Assembly: GCA_037200685.1 (NCBI GenBank)
Contig: JBBCIG010000017.1
Location: forward strand, 62,001-126,000
Length of the DNA: 64,000 nucleotides
Reading direction: 5' to 3'
From: JAJKIP01 sp037200685
Lineage (GTDB): Bacteria > Bacteroidota > Bacteroidia > Chitinophagales > Chitinophagaceae
Shown: piece by piece, positions 1 to 9,158 of the stretch
Numbering within the stretch: the stretch's first letter is position 1
Layout: each line of letters opens with the position of its first letter
Translations under genes and position numbers: made by a program
Notes under the pieces: model-generated
Databases searched by the model: none
What the model was told of the DNA's origin: nothing
The model's input: only the letters and a program-made list of their open reading frames with translations

Positions 1-1108
1 TGTACCGTGTCAAATTCATTATCACGGGGATGCTCCGCCCAGATACCATATTTATATTTACCTTTTACCAATTCATACATCACCTGGAGCATATCCACTT
101 TTCCTTCGTCTATCATTACTTCCACGTATTTGATCCGTGGTGTTTCAACAATTACATTCCGGTAATGAACATGGCTGATACGGTCACGGAAAGCAGGTAT
201 TTGCATACCGCAACAGCATCCTCGCCTATTTCGGTTGATACACCACAGTCGAAGGTCATACCATTTGCCGGGTGATCAACAATGTCACAAAGACGTTTCC
301 AATCTTTAAAAGTGGACATGATCTGTTCTGAGCCGCGGCTCATAGGCGGGGGCGGATCATTAGGATGCAACGCCATACGTACACCCGCTTTTACTGCTAC
401 GGGAATAACTGCTTTTAAAAAATATTCGATATTCGCCCATGCCTTCTCAGCCGATTGTGCGGGTTCTCTTTCTGTAGGAGGTAATTCAGCCATCGACATA
501 TTTTCCTCATCGGGTTGTTTCCTCGCGGTTTTATAGTTCCATTTATTATCAGTGGGGTTCGGTTGTCCTTTACGGTAATAATCATAACCGAGATACTGCA
601 CACCGCCACGGCCGACAATATCATAATAGCCTTCTACGGCACGATGTGAGTAAAAATTATATTCTACAACCGCAGGCCCGCTTTGCCGGCAGCAATGAGT
701 GAGTCCTGTACTTTTTTGATCTCTGCATCACGGGTTTCAGTACCATGAATGATAGCCCCTGAGAAATTGATCATCATATTGATAACCGTTAGCCCTTGTG
801 CTTTAAACCTGTCCATAATAGCTCTTAGCCCATCTTCGGTCCACGGAAGTTCGCGGGGGCCGCCCATATGCACATAGTCGCAACCGAATTGTTTTATCCA
901 TTTCATGTTGGATTCAGTTGCGTTGGCGCCTACGGTCATGGTTAACTTGGGTGTGTTAGGTCCTTCCACCTGGGGCAAGGGCACTTTTGGAGCAGCCGCA
1001 GTGGCCGGATTTTTTTCAAGACAGATGCAGATGCGCTAACAGCGCCTAAAGATAGTCCTGCCGCCAGCGAACCACCTTTTTAAGAAAGTCTCTACGATTA
1101 TTATTCAT
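1..1108 (-). pseudogene. Mannonate dehydratase-like TIM-barrel protein (frameshifted, runs off window edge)
   Basis: The minus-strand reading pieces together as a Tat-exported UxuA/sugar-isomerase-type TIM barrel. The start at 1106-1108 gives MNNNRRDFLKK, a twin-arginine signal, then an Ala-rich segment. Downstream pieces read KWIKQFGCDYVHMGG, VRMALHPNDPPPP, TFDCGVSTEIGEDAVAV and RISHVHYRNV, which match the order of metal- and substrate-binding stretches in mannonate dehydratases (D-mannonate to 2-keto-3-deoxygluconate). The reading frame changes at least five times: near 1080 (A/G run), near 1015 (A run), near 675, and near 200 among others, so no single ORF covers it. The 3' end of the gene lies outside the window. 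It may be a true pseudogene or a victim of sequence error; the family call is fairly safe, the exact substrate is not. Confidence 0.6.
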
Positions 1109-1394
1109 ATAGCGTTTGATTGGTTTTGCAATTGGGCGGTCAATATACAGTTCAGTACATTAATAATATATTAACTGGAAGATTAGGATCGCAGAAATCT
1201 TTTATTATATTTTAAAACTTCGGGTTCCGGCGATAAGAAACATAATTATCTTACACTGTTGCTGGTGTTTCACCTGTCAGCCTCTTCAACTATAGTTCAT
1301 CCCGCCAACAAGGGCGTAATTATTTAAATAATATAATTAAATTCGTTTCTTATCCTGCTATCAGCATATAATTATAAAGAAAACTGTTTTATAT

Positions 1395-2109
1395 ATGCGG
1401 ACAGTAGTAGTAAAAAAGCAAATGAACCATTCAATGAAGCACTTGTTATTTTTATTTGCCTGTGCCTGTATGGCAATGCCCCGTTTAGCATTTTCCCAGG
1501 ATGTAAATGAAGCAACCGAACCCGCTGTAAAAGGTCAGGGCGTTATTGACCTGCTTGCAGGAAACACCCTGCATGCATGGAAACTACCATCAGCCCATTG
1601 GCATTTACAAGGAGGAAGTATTGTCGGGGAAACCGGGACGGGAAAGCTCACCGCTCCTGAGTGGGCATATACCAAACAACGATTTGGCAATTTCGAGTTT
1701 ACTTGTGAATTGAAACTACCGGCGACGATCATCGCAATACAGGTATTTATTATCGGGCTAATACAATTTCTTTCAGGGCAGGTATGAAGCGCCTTCCGGA
1801 TACGAATTTGACGCTGCCGCCACAGGCGATAAATTAACGGGCTCCGTTGGTGATTGGTACGTACGGCCATCATTGCGCATATCCGCGGATTCAGCCATTA
1901 TCAATCAAATCTATAATTCAGATAATTGGAACCGGATGACCCTCCGTGCCCGTGGAAATCGTTTGGAATATTGGATTAATGGTATAAAGATTATGGACTA
2001 CCAGGATCCTGATCCGAAGGGCTCCCGTGAAGGAGTTATTGGTTTTCAAATGCATGATGGAGCGGTAATGAAGATAGAATACCGGAACATACGGGTGCGT
2101 CCGCTTTAA
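1395..2109 (+). pseudogene. DUF1080 (3-keto-disaccharide hydrolase-like) secreted protein, frameshifted
   Basis: The first piece has a signal peptide (KHLLFLFACACMAMPRLAFS, start probably at the Met at 1422 or 1434) and reads on to GNFEFTCELKLP, a typical jelly-roll edge of DUF1080 proteins. The true frame then moves through GDDHRNTGIYYRAN, RYEAPSGYEFDAA and finally the piece ending at 2109 (NRMTLRARGNRLEYWINGIK, GVIGFQMHDG, IEYRNIRVRPL). The IEYRNIRVRPL ending is characteristic of the family, which acts on oxidised glycosides or binds carbohydrate in the periplasm. At least two single-base shifts occur between 1720 and 1800. It lies divergent from the broken mannonate-dehydratase-like gene, and the two may once have served the same sugar pathway (inference). 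Confidence 0.7.
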
Positions 2110-2151
2110 TCTTTGTCGGTTCTTCTCGATTTCCACAATCAGCCAGTGTCC

Positions 2152-2182
2152 CGCCGGGGTTTGGCCCAGGCCAACCCCGGCG
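2152..2182. repeat. GC-rich hairpin
   Basis: An inverted repeat with arms CGCCGGGGTTTGGCC and GGCCAACCCCGGCG around a two-base loop, with one bulged T. It stands 43 bp after the DUF1080 stop, so it could end that transcript, but no T-tract follows. Confidence 0.6.
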
Positions 2183-2291
2183 TATAGGAAATCTTCTTAC
2201 ATTTATTAATGGCAATAAAATAAAAACATGATGATAGTTGTACTATGTACTGCTGCATTTTAGTCGTCTCAGGGTCTTATTATTATTATTA

Positions 2292-2352
2292 ACCCGGCTG
2301 TCCCGGACGTCCGGGACTACTATCAACTTCCGTTGCGTCGCACTCTCCTATG
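2292..2352 (-). repeat. Dispersed repeat DR1, copy 1, with inserted palindrome
   Basis: Carries the family markers CCCGGCTG, CTACTATCA and GTTGCGTCGCACTC. Between the first two markers, where other copies have a few bases such as CATTG, this copy holds the perfect palindrome TCCCGGACGTCCGGGA at 2301-2316. Confidence 0.75.
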
Positions 2353-2359
2353 TTTACAA

Positions 2360-2612
2360 AATAAACAGTAATAGTTCCTTCAGAGAAAGTTAAGATACCA
2401 ATAGATTTGATTTTCATAAAGTGAAAAAGGGTGAGAGCCAATCGCACATAAACAGCCTATAGGCATGTTGAGCTGAAGAAATAGCCTCGCTCTTTTTTAT
2501 CTCTTCGAGTTTGAACAGAATGTAAGGAGTGCCGCCTTGCCGCACATCCAGGATAACCGTAAGGAGACAAAACGAAGGGAGATTTTCACTTTATATCATA
2601 AAAACAATTGGT
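2360..2612 (+). other. Non-coding left flank of the IS110 transposase; possible bridge-RNA region
   Basis: About 250 bases with no plausible gene directly upstream of the IS110-type transposase start. IS110-group elements are known to express a structured bridge RNA from the non-coding end next to the transposase that guides target and donor choice. The position and length fit; no folding or end-mapping was done, and the exact left end of the element is not visible because this family lacks long terminal inverted repeats. Confidence 0.3.
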
Positions 2613-3661
2613 ATGAAAAGAATCTTAAAACAAGTAGTGGGCATAGATGTAGCCCAGGATGAATTAGTCGTTTGCTCAGGTCGTTTATATGAGGATTTAT
2701 CCTGTGAGCTGTATGCTCACAAAATCTTTCCAAATACAGCAAAAGGGTTTGTCTCTCTATAGAATGGGCGACAAAAAAGCAAGGAGAAATAGCTGTTCGT
2801 TTTGTAATGGAAGCAACGGGCGTTTATCATGAATCACTGGCTTATTTTTTAGCGGAAAGGCAAATGGATGTAAGCGTGGTATTGCCCAATAAGATCAGTA
2901 ATTATGTAAGAACATTATCTGTTAAAACGATAACAGACAAAACAGCTTCTGAAGCGATCACTCAATTTGGATTGGAAAGAAATCTTGACAGCTGGCATCC
3001 GCCAAAGGGTATTTATAAGAAATTAAGGCAATTAACCAGGGAAAGAGACCAGCTGGTGGAAAGCAGAACAGCGGTCAAAAATCAATTACATGCAGAGACT
3101 GCCGAAGCCCAACCCAACAAAACAAGCGTAGCAAGAACAAAAAAACGTATTGCTTTTCTGGATAAACAAGAAGCAGAAATTAAAGAAGAGTTACGTGAAT
3201 TGGTCGGCCAAGATGAAGAAATGAAAAAGCTCTTAATAATTATCTGTTCTATTCCAGGCGTGGGGTTATTAACAGCTGTAACAGTGCTGGCGGAAACCAA
3301 TGGCTTTGACCTGATACGTAATAAAAAACAATTAACCAGCTACGCAGGTCTGGATGTAAGAGAAAAGCAGTCGGGTACCTCTGTAAAAGGCAAACCCAAA
3401 ATATCCAAAAAAGGGAATAGATATTTAAGAAAAGCCATGCATTTCCCGGCACTCACAGCCATCCGTCACGATGAAAGGTTTAAAGCCATATTTGCACGGA
3501 TGGTAGCAAAACACGGAATAAAAATGAAGGCTGCTGTAGCCATACAACGAAAACTACTGGAAATGATCTTTACAATTTATAAAAGCAAAATCGCCTATGA
3601 CAAAGAATATTTTAAAAAATTAGAGAGCAGCCTAAGCCACTCTCTAAACAGGCTGGCTTAA
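2613..3661 (+). mobile_element. IS110-family transposase, one frameshift
   Basis: The start MKRILKQVVGIDVAQDELVV holds the first Asp of the RuvC-like DEDD domain; the second piece begins in FVMEATGVYHE (Glu) and continues with SVKTITDKTASEAI (Asp). The C-terminal Transposase_20 domain is clear: IICSIPGVGLLTAVTVLAE, LTSYAGLDVREKQSG, and KISKKGNRYLRKAM, which carries the family's catalytic-Ser region. A one-base loss near 2758-2762 splits it into two reading frames (stop at 2760-2762, second frame running to 3661). Repairing that shift gives about 350 residues, the normal length. Because the frame is broken once in otherwise pristine sequence, the copy is either recently inactivated or misread. 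Confidence 0.85.
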
Positions 3662-3710
3662 GCCGCCTAAAGAACAAAAATATAAAATATCCTTTGTATT
3701 TAACACAGAA

Positions 3711-3750
3711 TCTTCAGCGTTCGGTAATTCTATTGAGCATTTGCGAATGC
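3711..3750 (-). repeat. Dispersed repeat DR1, tail fragment
   Basis: Matches only the distal part of other copies (GTTCGGTAATTCTATTGAGC, then ATTTGCG), compare 24890-24923 and 58400-58424. The rest of the 333-bp gap 3662-3994 shows no gene, RNA or strong hairpin that I can identify. Confidence 0.5.
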
Positions 3751-3994
3751 TAATAAAAGAACAGGGCGATGAGTATATATTCGTCAGTTAGCATAGCAGA
3801 AAAGCCCATGTTGTGTGTAGTATTTTTATGAGGGCTCTTTAAATTAGTTTTCTCCTTTTCGATATATCCCAAATTCAAGTGGCTTTGGATGTGCTTCACT
3901 TTCTGTTAGCAAATACAAAGCATTGCTCCAAACCATTGTCCATGTACTTTTATCTTACCTGCCTTTCGACTGCTATTTTATTTGACACCTTACT

Positions 3995-4820
3995 ATGATT
4001 GGACACTGGCAAAAAATAAGCTTGGACGAATATTGTAATAATCTAAAAGATTATTACAATAACTGTGAAAAACCTTCTTTTAGACTTTCAAATAAAGTCC
4101 AAGAGCTAACACAGGAAGAAAAAAGTTATCTAAATTCCAATATTAACTTGCAAAGGATTACGGGCCTTGACAAGGAACAATTATTAAATTTACTACTTCG
4201 GCTGCCAGATAAATATAATTTTGCAAAACATCTTATAGTTTCCGATAATATTGACCTTGAAGTAAACAGTATTCTTGAAGGCAAAAGCACTTTTATTTAC
4301 TTAGTAAATTTTCTTACAACTAAAACGGACGAACTTATTCGGAAGGTCATTTGATATTACAACTTTACAAAAGAGGTTATCAAAGCAAAGAGTGTGACGG
4401 AATATTTCTGAAAGAAATTTATAAAGATTTGCCTTCAAAAGACGCCTTTACGCTTTGGTGTACAGCAAGATTTGCATATATCTTGAATGACCGTAAGAAA
4501 TTTGAAAAGGTATACAGAAATGAAAAAAGTATTATTTTCAATCCTCTCTTTTAAAATGAAAAAGCCAGTTGGAATTAACTATCCAAACTTACTAGGTATT
4601 GCCAACAATGCAATTCAGCATTACAGAGAAAATGGAGATATTTTAATTAAATGCAATGCATCATTTTGGGGTGTACAAAGAGATTTTCGACAGGGATAAG
4701 AAAAAAGTTTTTCAAGAAAAGATGTTAGATTTTGAAAAATACAAACCAATTCAGGATAAAGAATTTTTAGACATTATAACAAAAGTATTTCCAGAACTTA
4801 TTAAAAAAATTTATGCCTGA
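3995..4820 (+). pseudogene. Unrecognised ~275-residue protein, first gene of a two-gene module, frameshifted
   Basis: I do not recognise this family. The reading begins MIGHWQKISLDEYCNNLKDY at 3995 and passes through three frames: 3995-4354, about 4351-4540, about 4510-4690, and a last stretch (FDRDKKKVFQEKMLDFEKYK ... FPELIKKIYA) that stops at 4818-4820. All pieces share the same AT-rich, Lys/Glu/Asn-rich composition, which argues they belong to one protein. Its repaired end overlaps the start of the next gene by eight bases, so the two were translationally coupled. Mostly alpha-helical by appearance, no signal peptide, no transmembrane segment. Base composition is more AT-rich than the neighbouring core genes, suggesting acquisition by transfer. 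Confidence 0.5.
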
Positions 4821-5295
4821 CACTTGTCTATTATGTAAAGAAAGAAACGTCTATGATATAAAATCCCACTTAACTCCAGCAGGAATTACTGAAAATACTT
4901 ACGGAGAAAGAGATAAAGAACATATTTATACGATCGACGCTCAAGAAAAAGTTATAGATGAATATTTTGGAAGAGAGCATCCTCAACAAGAGAATATCAA
5001 AATAAAAAAAGAACCAAATTCACGAAAGGGTATTTTTTGTAAAAAATGTGAAGAATCTTTAGGAATCTATGAATCAGCAGTTCAGGATAAATTAAACGAA
5101 ATAATAAACAGTATAGGAAATGGAGCAAGCATGAACAGAACAGCATCAGGAGTTAAATATGTAGACATTGATGTTCACCCCAACATTTTAACAACATTCT
5201 TCCAAAGCGTTATTTGGAGACAGTGTTTTCCGCCATTGTTGGTGTTCCAAACTTTGAGCGGCCTTTTTCGCCATTGTTGGTCTTCCAAACTTTGA
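4813..5295 (+). pseudogene. CxxC...SH...CxxC zinc-binding, HNH-like protein, 3' truncated
   Basis: Residues 4-7 are CLLC, followed by DIKSHLTPAG, and near residue 76 FCKKCEESLG; two CxxC pairs with an SH motif between them resemble the HNH5-type nuclease fold seen in restriction and toxin genes. The genuine reading seems to end near 5217 (FFQSVIWRQC), where a 38-bp tandem repeat begins; the remaining residues are read from that repeat. The start ATG lies inside the end of the upstream gene. A nuclease function is inference from the spacing of cysteines and histidine. Confidence 0.45.
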
Positions 5296-5305
5296 GCGGC
5301 CTTTG
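5231..5305. repeat. Two tandem copies of a 38-bp sequence
   Basis: CGCCATTGTTGGTGTTCCAA followed by ACTTTGAGCGGCC recurs at 5231 and 5269 with one substitution. It marks the point where the upstream HNH-like reading frame is cut off. Confidence 0.85.
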
Positions 5306-5937
5306 TTGGTGTTGCGTGTTGGCCTTGCGCTCAGCTAAAACACCAACAAACGAAATAAGTAATCCCAAAATGGCTTTTCTTCCTGGCCGAATCTTACTGG
5401 GTAAGTATATAAGAGTATGTGGAGTCCTCGCACTACTAAGAATGCCAAACTAAAATTGGAAATCACAAATTGTGATAACCAATAATTCAATTCAACATTT
5501 GGGTAGCATCCGTAGTTCACAGCGCAGTAGAACTATACAATAGCAGACGACCACATAGTTCCCTGAATTAACTTACTCCAAAACCAGGCGCATCATCTTA
5601 CCGGCATCATCAAACGTAACTGGAAAAACTATATAAAAATGTATGTATAAGAAATCAGACGAACAACCAGCGTAGTCCATAAAAGCAGGACTAAGCACAA
5701 CCATAGTGCGCCGGTTCAGGACTAATAAAAAAGACTGCATATCAAACAGGATTATATAAATCAAGTGTTTTAAATTGCAGGACTGCATAAAACAGTTGTT
5801 GATCAAAACAGGACTAAGAACACAGCTTGCCCACTAAATCAGGATTATCAACAGCAGGTGTTGGAAATAATAGTATTAACACCTCAAAACTGTCAAGTTT
5901 TTTTAGGACGATACAGGGATTTCTCTTCGCTATTGTG
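5306..5937. other. Stretch with no supportable gene
   Basis: Only short open frames with unconvincing composition occur on either strand. Phrases such as CAGGACTA and CAGGATTAT recur loosely between 5690 and 5850 without forming a regular array. The minus strand stays open from the minisatellite that follows through to 5814, so part of it could be the tail of a low-complexity protein. Confidence 0.4.
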
Positions 5938-6210
5938 GTTGGAGCAACTGCTTTTGTGGTATTCGTTACTGCGAAAGTGGTAGAGGCTACTGCGGTTGTG
6001 GTATTTGTTACTGCAAAAATGGTAGAAGCTACTGCACTTGTGGTATTCGTTACTGCGAAAGTGGTAGGAGCTACTGCGCTTGTGGTATTCGCTACTGCGA
6101 AAATGGTAGAGGCTACTGCTTTTGTGGTTCCTGGGACTGCGAAAATGGTAGAAGCTACTGCTTTTGTGGTTCCTGCGACTGCGCTGGTGGTGGGAGCTAC
6201 TGCGCTCAGT
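5938..6210. repeat. 42-bp minisatellite (21-bp half-units), about 6.5 copies
   Basis: Units start at 5938, 5980, 6022, 6064, 6106, 6148 and 6190. Each 42-bp unit is two diverged 21-bp halves, for example GTAGAGGCTACTGCGGTTGT then G, and GTATTTGTTACTGCAAAAAT then G. As 42 is a multiple of three, both strands stay open across it: the plus strand reads V-E/G-A-T-A-x-V heptads (5827-6234) and the minus strand reads AVASTIFAVTNTT-type 14-residue repeats (start 6215, stop 5814). I cannot tell which strand, if either, is translated; the minus strand has the more ordinary Thr/Ser/Ala-rich surface-repeat composition. Confidence 0.85.
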
Positions 6211-6324
6211 GTCACGCCGGGCTGTAGAATATAATATTAACTCTATTAACTTTACTCCGCAAAAATGAACAGGCCAAACACCAATTTGACAAGACCAGGA
6301 AACATTTCACTTTGTATATAATTT

Positions 6325-6816
6325 ATGACTACCGCATTCAAAGAAACATTATGGAAACAATTCGGGGCAAGTATTGACATGCTTGAAAATGCCATTTCAT
6401 TTTGTCCAGGCGAATTGTGGAACGACGACAAAAAATTTTGGTATAACGCCTATCACTGTTTATTCTATTTGGATTATTACCTGTCACCTGACCCCAAACA
6501 GTTTTCACCACCCTCTCCCTTTACGCTGTCAGAGTTTGATCCTTCAGGCGCCATGCCAGGTAGGGTTTACAGCAAAGAAGAATTGCTTTCTTATCTTAAT
6601 CAAAGCAGGAGCAAATGCCATAAATTAATTGCTGGCTTGACGGATGAAATCGCAAATACTCGCTGGGTAAACGAGTATAAAAATTATTCCGTCCTGGAGA
6701 TATTGCTTTACAATATGCGGCACGTTCAACATCATGCGGCTCAATTAAGTTTACTTTTACGACAAGGAATGGATAATGCCCCGAAATGGGTTTCTCAAAC
6801 AAAGGAGAACTTATAA
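6325..6816 (+). CDS. DinB-like family protein
   Basis: A 163-residue intact protein with the four-helix DinB/YfiT plan. Metal-binding histidines sit where expected: YNAYHCLFYLDYY near residue 43 and NMRHVQHHAAQLS near residue 130. Members are cytoplasmic, metal-dependent proteins of mostly unknown substrate, some acting as thiol transferases. No signal peptide. It is one of the few unbroken genes in the first 9 kb, standing alone between a minisatellite and a repeat copy. A second DinB-like protein, only distantly similar, lies at 17381-17911. Confidence 0.85.
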   Translation: MTTAFKETLWKQFGASIDMLENAISFCPGELWNDDKKFWYNAYHCLFYLDYYLSPDPKQFSPPSPFTLSEFDPSGAMPGRVYSKEELLSYLNQSRSKCHKLIAGLTDEIANTRWVNEYKNYSVLEILLYNMRHVQHHAAQLSLLLRQGMDNAPKWVSQTKENL

Positions 6817-6934
6817 TCAAACAGGCAGACAGCGAACGATACCAAAAAAATAGTTCCGATTTTAAACGACATGATTTGAAGGAGCAATAGCACGAACGCA
6901 GAACAAGAACATTGTTTCCCAGGCGAGTTTCACA

Positions 6935-6990
6935 AGCCTGTTGCGTCGCACTTCATCTTCCTGTTCCCTATTCAGCACTTTTGGAGTGTT
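6935..6990 (-). repeat. Dispersed repeat DR1, copy 2
   Basis: GCCTGTTGCGTCGCACTTCA followed by TCTTCCTGTTCCCTATTCAGCA split over two markers. The proximal TGCTACTAGC part is missing. It is preceded at 6914-6934 by a fragment of the CAGGCGAGT hairpin family. The 309-bp gap 6817-7125 holds nothing else that I recognise. Confidence 0.7.
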
Positions 6991-7125
6991 ATTTTTTCTT
7001 TGAGGGATTCTAAAAAAGGAATATCTTGGAATGGCTTCACCACCTTATCCACTTCCCTATTAATACTTCCTGGTCAATAAGCAACAGCAGTTGTATTTTG
7101 TTTAGTAAACATTAAACCCACTTAT

Positions 7126-7532
7126 ATGCGTAATCTGCAAACAACCCTGCTTTTCAACTGGTTTGATAAAGTCTGGAACAACGGAGATGAAAATGCAATT
7201 GATGAATTAATGACCCATGACTCAAAGGCCAATGGAATTATACCGGATAACGAACCCCAGGGTGCGGCAGGTTTTAAAATTTTTCTACAATAATTTCAAA
7301 ACCCAATTTCATGACATCAAAATAGATGTAGGAGATGTTATTGGTGAAGATGACATTGAAGCAGCAAGGACAACCGTATCAGCTGTTCATACAGCAAGCG
7401 GCAAGCCGGTCACATTTTCAGGTATCTGTATGGTAAAGGTCGCCAACGGCAAAATCGCGGAAGCATGGTAATAACTATGATTTCCTGAATTTATATGAAC
7501 AACTCGGACAGAAACTTACTTCGGCGGTGTAG
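7126..7532 (+). pseudogene. SnoaL/NTF2-like protein, two frameshifts
   Basis: Starts MRNLQTTLLFNWFDKVWNNG, continues HDSKANGIIPDNEPQGAAGF, then after an extra T in a T-run near 7290 as YNNFKTQFHDIKIDVGDVIG ... GICMVKVANGKIAEAW, and after a second extra base near 7470 as NNYDFLNLYEQLGQ to a stop at 7530-7532. This is the cone-shaped alpha+beta NTF2-like fold typical of ester cyclases and polyketide-cyclase-like proteins of about 135 residues. Repairing both +1 shifts restores a full-length protein. Substrate unknown. Confidence 0.7.
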
Positions 7533-7590
7533 AATATATTGTCGCCCCGATATCTCATTCATGGGTCAATGCTTGAAGCTTGAAGTGAAA

Positions 7591-7643
7591 TTGTTTCCCA
7601 GGCGAGTCTCACAGCGCAGGTATGTGAGAAGGGTGAACTCGCC
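7591..7643. repeat. CAGGCGAGT-type nested hairpin, copy A
   Basis: Outer arms GGCGAGT and ACTCGCC enclose inner arms CTCACA and TGTGAG. Related copies occur at 9531-9579 (full, diverged) and 6914-6934 (left part only). Confidence 0.6.
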
Positions 7644-7763
7644 GTGATATTAAGAACGCCGGGGTCCACGGCCAACACACATGGCTTGATGAGACCCGGC
7701 TGGGAAAATAATATCCTGTTCTTTCAAAGAGCACCAACAATAGCGAGAACATTGATGCCATGA

Positions 7764-7822
7764 AAACGGAACGTACAAGTGAGTGACACAACAGACGATG
7801 CCATGAAAAACTACAGCTGGCT
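7764..7822 (+). repeat. Dispersed repeat DR1, copy 3 (diverged)
   Basis: Shows AACAGACGATGCCATGAAAA and ACTACAGCTGGC, as in the copies at 30233 and 58569, but the GTGCGACGCAAC core is degraded to GTGAGTGACACAAC. It abuts the predicted 3' end of the M48 protease gene. Confidence 0.65.
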
Positions 7823-7825
7823 ATA

Positions 7826-8820
7826 TCATTTTGCCGCAATAAAAAAATTACTCCTAATTCGGCACTTCCACCACCGTCCAGTTTTTTGAACGCCTGTTCC
7901 AGAGGTATGTGATAATCTTTGCCATGCATTAATTTATAGGTGCGGAAGCCATTAAAGTAAGGGAGCTTCAGCCATCCGTACTGGTATATCTCAAACAAAA
8001 ATACAAACGGTTCACCTGCTTTTATTTCAGCGGGCTGGTAAGTTTTTCCATCATCACTCAACTGTACTGTTTCTGTTTTTGTACTCTGCATGCTAAGGTT
8101 TATCCAACTCGGGGTCATCGGTTGGTGGCAGGTTTCCTGTATTCGTACCAGTGTTTCCATTTGTATTTCCGCCGGTGAGTTACCGCCAGTGTTACCACCG
8201 GTATTACCGCCACTTGTATTTCCTCCTGCATTCCCACCCGTGTTATTATTAGCAGGTAATTCAGCCTTCGCATTATTCCATCCACGGGTAATGGCTGCGA
8301 CCCTGTCGGCTTTACCGGGATGTGTGCTGCTTGCTTTGTCAGACGCAATGGCGCTGATGGCTGCGATCGATTCATTGAGTGTGGCCCCCTGCTTGAACAT
8401 CACGTATCCCGAAAATGCATCGGCCTCTATTTCTTTTTGACGGGGTTGCTGCCCGTGCTGCTCACTACATGGTTATAATAATGATGTCCCATCTCATGCG
8501 CCAATATGCTTACCGATGCCCATTTGGTGGCGGCATACGCATCTATATCCTCTAAAAAATTATTATCATAAACGATCCAGCGTTTTTGACTGATGATGGT
8601 AGCGTAGGCATTGCGGATGCCGTTTTGTTCACGAACATTAAAAATTTTCCTGCCACTTGATATCGGCAAGCATATCGTTTATAATGGTCTTTGCCTCGTA
8701 GACCGAACTGAAATTTGATTTAAGGGATCGTGGCGGTACTTTATAACCACAACCGGTCACTTGCTGCGCCTTAGCAGTAATGCTGATGATAAGCAGGAGA
8801 AAGAACAGGGTCTTTATCAT
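7826..8820 (-). pseudogene. M48-type zinc metalloprotease, multiply frameshifted
   Basis: Starts at 8820 with a signal peptide (MIKTLFFLLLIISITAKAQQ). The zinc site ILAHEMGHHYYNH reads in the second piece (about 8500) and the third ligand region EIEADAFSGY in the repaired third piece (about 8415). SSTHPGKADRVAAITRGW is the usual M48 tail motif. Then follows a Gly/Asn/Thr linker and a C-terminal ligand-binding-looking domain. Shifts: extra T in a T-run near 8645, missing A in an A-run near 8425, a compensating pair near 8180 and 8095, and probably one T near 7850 that restores a GVIFFIAAK ending at 7826. The protein would be a periplasmic or secreted peptidase; the homopolymer positions leave room for sequence error. 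Confidence 0.75.
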
Positions 8821-9031
8821 TTTAGTTTTCGTTTATAAATGGACAGATTTATTTTTCACAATACAACCAAAGATTGTATTGCCATGGAATAGGTTGCCTT
8901 CTAAACAATAGAAGCGGTTATTTTCAGTCAATATACAATGTTTGGAGTGAGGCACAGCTGTAAAAAAGAACTATATCTTTGGCGGCAAGCATTTTGGACA
9001 AAATTCTAACTTGGGCAGTTGAAAAAACTAT

Positions 9032-9105
9032 AGTAAACTGCGACGCCTTGTTGAATAAAGAACAGAAAGATGAACGGAGCGTCGCAAGGGACGATCATCT
9101 GTGTT
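9032..9105 (+). repeat. Dispersed repeat DR1, copy 4
   Basis: GTAAACTGCGACGCC, GTTGAATAAAGAACAGAAAG and ACGGAGCGTCGCAAGGGACG line up with the longer copy at 32457-32520. The gap 8821-9158 contains nothing else recognisable. Confidence 0.8.
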
Positions 9106-9158
9106 AATGTCGCCGGTAAAATAATTGTATTTTCAATTTCTTTCAAAAAAGAATAGTT

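Noticed and set aside
5268..6240. CRISPR array
   Set aside because: The repeats at 5231-5305 and 5938-6210 are direct tandem units without unique spacers, and no cas gene is in the window.
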